A stretch of 6,665 nucleotides of DNA from the NCBI GenBank assembly GCA_030916545.1, contig JAUPWI010000037.1, positions 1 to 6,665 on the forward strand, given 5' to 3'. Each line of letters opens with the position of its first letter. Within the stretch, counting starts at the first letter, position 1. A program made the position numbers and the translations under genes. A model generated the notes under the pieces. The model saw only the letters and a program-made list of their open reading frames with translations. It was not told the DNA's origin and did not search any database. Source of the DNA: Patescibacteria group bacterium. GTDB taxonomy: Bacteria; Patescibacteriota; Minisyncoccia; Moranbacterales; UBA1568. This document shows, piece after piece, positions 5,909-6,665 of the stretch.

Positions 5909-6427
5909 TCACTGCATCGTCGGTAACGGCCGTATCAGCCTGAAACGCTCCGCGAGCCGATAGAACCAATCTCTTAGGCCCTGAGTGAAGTACTCGCTGT
6001 GTGAAGGAACGTGTCCTATCACCCTTGCCATGTACGCGATATGAACCCCGGTCACCAGCATCTGGAAATACTCCCACGCCACGTGAAGCACGTCCGGATC
6101 ATACACATCCGGATGATGCTCCCGAAGCGTCGGCCCGACCCGATCGAAAAACCGCTCCGGTCCGTCATGTGTGATCCAGTACCACTCCCGGTCTCCGAAG
6201 GACATCGAAAGTGAGGGATCCAATATCCGGGCCGATTGATGGATTTCCCGGTCCTGGAAACGGTAGAGCATACACAACACGCCGACAACCCGGAACACCC
6301 TTTCTTGCTCACTGATGAACGATTCAATCATCGGGCCTTCCTCTGGACAGACCCGACACAACGTGGCCAGCAATCTACGCTCCGTAAGACATGGGAAATG
6401 CCTACGGGTACCACAACCGCCTTCCAT
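5909..6427 (-). CDS. Unrecognised 172-residue protein with N-terminal cysteine cluster
   Basis: I do not recognise this protein. The N-terminal 30 residues contain four cysteines (C5, C13, C24, C27) ending in CRVCPEEG, a spacing that could bind zinc. The rest (33-172) looks mostly helical and soluble, rich in aromatic residues and histidine: DREWYWITHDGPERFF (79-94), LREHHPDVYDPDVLHVAWEYF (101-121), VTGVHIAYMARVIGHVPSHSEYF (125-147) and LRDWFYRLAERF (151-162). Several histidines (H103, H104, H115, H129, H139, H143) could bind a metal, but no known motif emerges. The ATG at 6427 is favoured over the internal ATG at 6331 because GGGAG lies 6 bases upstream of it; this choice keeps the cysteine cluster. 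The gene has its own promoter and a terminator on each side, so it looks monocistronic. Confidence 0.7.
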   Translation of the reverse strand: MEGGCGTRRHFPCLTERRLLATLCRVCPEEGPMIESFISEQERVFRVVGVLCMLYRFQDREIHQSARILDPSLSMSFGDREWYWITHDGPERFFDRVGPTLREHHPDVYDPDVLHVAWEYFQMLVTGVHIAYMARVIGHVPSHSEYFTQGLRDWFYRLAERFRLIRPLPTMQ

Positions 6428-6433
6428 GATTCT

Positions 6434-6438
6434 CTCCC
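6434..6438 (-). promoter_or_regulatory. Strong ribosome binding site of the 172-residue gene
   Basis: Read on the minus strand, GGGAG lies within AAGGGAGAGAATC directly before the ATG at 6427, with a 6-base spacer. It is the best Shine-Dalgarno match in the window and decides in favour of the longer protein. Confidence 0.7.
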
Positions 6439-6476
6439 TTCCCTATAAAAAAGGACTGTTTAACTGCTTGCCCTCC

Positions 6477-6505
6477 ATTCTTCTCCTCTTTTCAAAACCT
6501 GTCAA
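6477..6505 (-). promoter_or_regulatory. Candidate sigma-70-type promoter of the 172-residue gene
   Basis: On the minus strand, TTGACA (complement of 6500-6505) is followed after exactly 17 bases by AAGAAT (complement of 6477-6482). The -35 is perfect and the -10 matches four of six consensus bases. Transcription would begin near 6470 and give a leader of about 40 bases. Confidence 0.55.
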
Positions 6506-6531
6506 GCCCGATTCCGATCTATTTGTCAAGC
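6500..6531 (-). repeat. Two direct copies of GCTTGACA
   Basis: The 8-base sequence GCTTGACA occurs twice on the minus strand (complement of 6500-6507 and 6524-6531), 24 bases apart. The downstream copy supplies the -35 element. The upstream copy has no good -10 partner and could be a second, weak promoter or part of a regulator site. Confidence 0.4.
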
Positions 6532-6532
6532 A

Positions 6533-6563
6533 AAAATCCGATCGGTTTACCCGATCGGATTTT
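6533..6563. terminator. Bidirectional intrinsic terminator
   Basis: AAAATCCGATCGG (6533-6545) and CCGATCGGATTTT (6551-6563) are a perfect 13-pair inverted repeat with a 5-base loop. Either strand ends in a run of T (ATTTTT on the minus strand, ATTTT on the plus strand). It can stop transcripts entering from either side and lies just upstream of the promoter of the 172-residue gene. Confidence 0.8.
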
Positions 6564-6665
6564 GAGTCTTGGCGGGAGCGACGGGACGCACCGAGGAACG
6601 ATTTCACCCCGAAGATTCTGACTGGGTTGATGGAGAATCCCTATCTCCTCCCCCGACTTTTGGAG
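6564..6665. other. Right edge without an assignable gene
   Basis: No recognisable gene is seen. On the minus strand one frame reads KVGGGDRDSPSTQSESSG and stops at TGA (6604-6606), about 40 bases before the bidirectional terminator; it could be the tail of a gene beginning outside the window. A plus-strand frame is open from about 6566 to the edge (LAGATGRTEERF...). Its 5' end, TGGCGGGAGCGACGGGAC (6570-6587), resembles the reverse complement of a tRNA 3' end, but no T-loop follows. Confidence 0.3.

Noticed and set aside
6519..6665. Minus-strand open frame running from the right edge to a TAG at 6519-6521
   Set aside because: It reads straight through the perfect 13-pair terminator and gives a peptide with no recognisable features.

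Overview
The window most resembles a member of the Candidate Phyla Radiation (Patescibacteria), probably Parcubacteria-like. It carries a DUF5671-type membrane protein and a two-helix membrane protein with an EDVEEIS-type heptad coiled coil, both of which I associate with such genomes, together with DUF2130, QueH and several compact unknown proteins. By eye the sequence is slightly GC-rich. TGA ends at least three genes (the DUF2130 protein, QueH and the 172-residue protein), so the TGA-as-glycine code of Gracilibacteria and Absconditabacteria does not apply. No rRNA, complete tRNA, CRISPR array or insertion sequence is visible.

Layout. From about 4447 down to 142, five genes lie head to tail on the minus strand with gaps of roughly 10 to 50 bases, so they could be one transcription unit: a conserved 167-residue protein of unknown function, a small membrane protein with an HEAGH motif, a DUF5671-type five-helix membrane protein with an exported tail, a DUF2130 coiled-coil protein with a PD-(D/E)xK-like motif, and a DEDDh 3'-5' exonuclease with an ExoX-like C-terminal domain. 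The last two are both predicted to act on nucleic acid and are neighbours. The first 141 bases hold only a possible gene remnant.

The 236 bases from 4448 to 4683 separate this block from a divergent plus-strand gene (4684-5259) for a two-helix membrane protein with ten unbroken heptads. This gap contains a strongly structured element (about 4491-4631) with a 12-pair closing helix. It could be a small RNA or a structured mRNA leader.

The coiled-coil gene converges on queH (minus, 5292-5837), which encodes epoxyqueuosine reductase. Upstream of queH, a clear intrinsic terminator runs its T-tract to within a few bases of the queH start. Next comes an unrecognised 172-residue protein (minus, 5909-6427) with a strong ribosome binding site, a plausible promoter, two copies of an 8-base repeat containing TTGACA, and a perfect 13-pair bidirectional terminator that insulates it from whatever lies to the right. 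The last 100 bases hold no gene I can assign.

Functional reading. The supported chemistry is nucleic-acid processing (exonuclease; inferred nuclease for DUF2130), tRNA modification (QueH), and cell-envelope functions (putative membrane metalloprotease, DUF5671 protein, coiled-coil membrane protein). I see no clear evidence of a complete new system. The structured intergenic RNA and the paired nuclease-like genes are the points most worth following.
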